NCBI GenBank assembly: GCA_035048485.1
Contig: CM068585.1
Coordinates: 14,737,501 to 14,801,500, forward strand
Reading direction: 5' to 3'
DNA length: 64,000 nt
DNA from: Pteria penguin
Lineage: Eukaryota; Mollusca; Bivalvia; Pterioida; Pteriidae
Made by a program: the position numbers and the translations under genes. Below the pieces are notes generated by a model that had not been told where the DNA came from, searched no databases, and saw only the letters and a list, made by a program, of their open reading frames with translations. Of this stretch, positions 63,691 to 64,000 are shown piece by piece. The first letter of the stretch is position 1. Each line of letters starts with the position of its first letter.

Positions 63691-64000
63691 AAAACATGTA
63701 ATATATTTTTGTTCAAATAAGATACACATGAACATGCACTTGAAAAGATAATTCTTAAAATTTATATAGATATGTTCTTGAATTATAAGGTTTCATACAT
63801 TAATACATGTAATTGGTTCGAATATTTCAATTTTGTCCCTTTATTTCAAACAGAAAAGAAACATTATATGTAGTGTGTAATGTCCCCTGGGAAGTCTTTT
63901 AAATATAGCAAATACTAGTATAACCAGGGACGTATATTCCCTTGGTATAACTTACGTGACAAATCACCATCATGGAAACCTTCACAAACTTGGCTCCAGT

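Overview
The window looks like animal nuclear DNA, most likely from a bivalve mollusc or a close relative. It is AT-rich, with short exons separated by kilobase introns. It carries tRNA-headed SINEs of molluscan type, a Tc1-type transposase relic, a LINE relic, a Penelope-like (GIY-YIG) fragment and very many minisatellites. Nothing suggests a bacterial or phage origin. The species is not determined; the bivalve call rests on the repeat style and the frequent TACATGTA-type motifs.

1-36.7 kb: one gene can be read. Thirteen plus-strand exons (1815-36681) join with consistent splice phases into 1398 nt, which is 465 codons plus a stop. They encode the C-terminal third of a helical-repeat (pentatricopeptide, PPR) protein. 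The last 170 residues and the tail match my knowledge of animal LRPPRC, the mitochondrial mRNA-stability factor. The 5' part of the gene lies upstream of the window. The introns are packed with repeats: minisatellites (24, 36, 54/60, 23 and 34 bp units), a Tc1 relic, SINEs, two long Helitron-like elements, and a terminal-inverted-repeat element carrying a LINE piece. The largest is a 1.9 kb array of a 24-bp unit containing an 825-bp tandem duplication.

36.7-64 kb: no convincing protein-coding gene was found. This stretch holds SINEs, microsatellites, a near-perfect 104-bp hairpin, a Penelope-like fragment between long inverted repeats, and two neighbouring foldback-like elements whose inverted arms are themselves tandem arrays. 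It also holds large 32, 29, 34 and 29/32-bp minisatellites. Near the right edge are a short hydrophobic ORF followed by a splice-donor-like site, and three 55-bp repeats, two of which carry TGACGTCA.

Minisatellites alone cover roughly one seventh of the window. The long open reading frames that run through them on both strands are by-products of unit lengths divisible by three, or of triple units, and not genes. The most unusual structures are the pair of foldback-like elements (51.87-53.69 kb), the hairpin at 43.1 kb, the 24-bp array and the inverted-repeat Penelope remnant.
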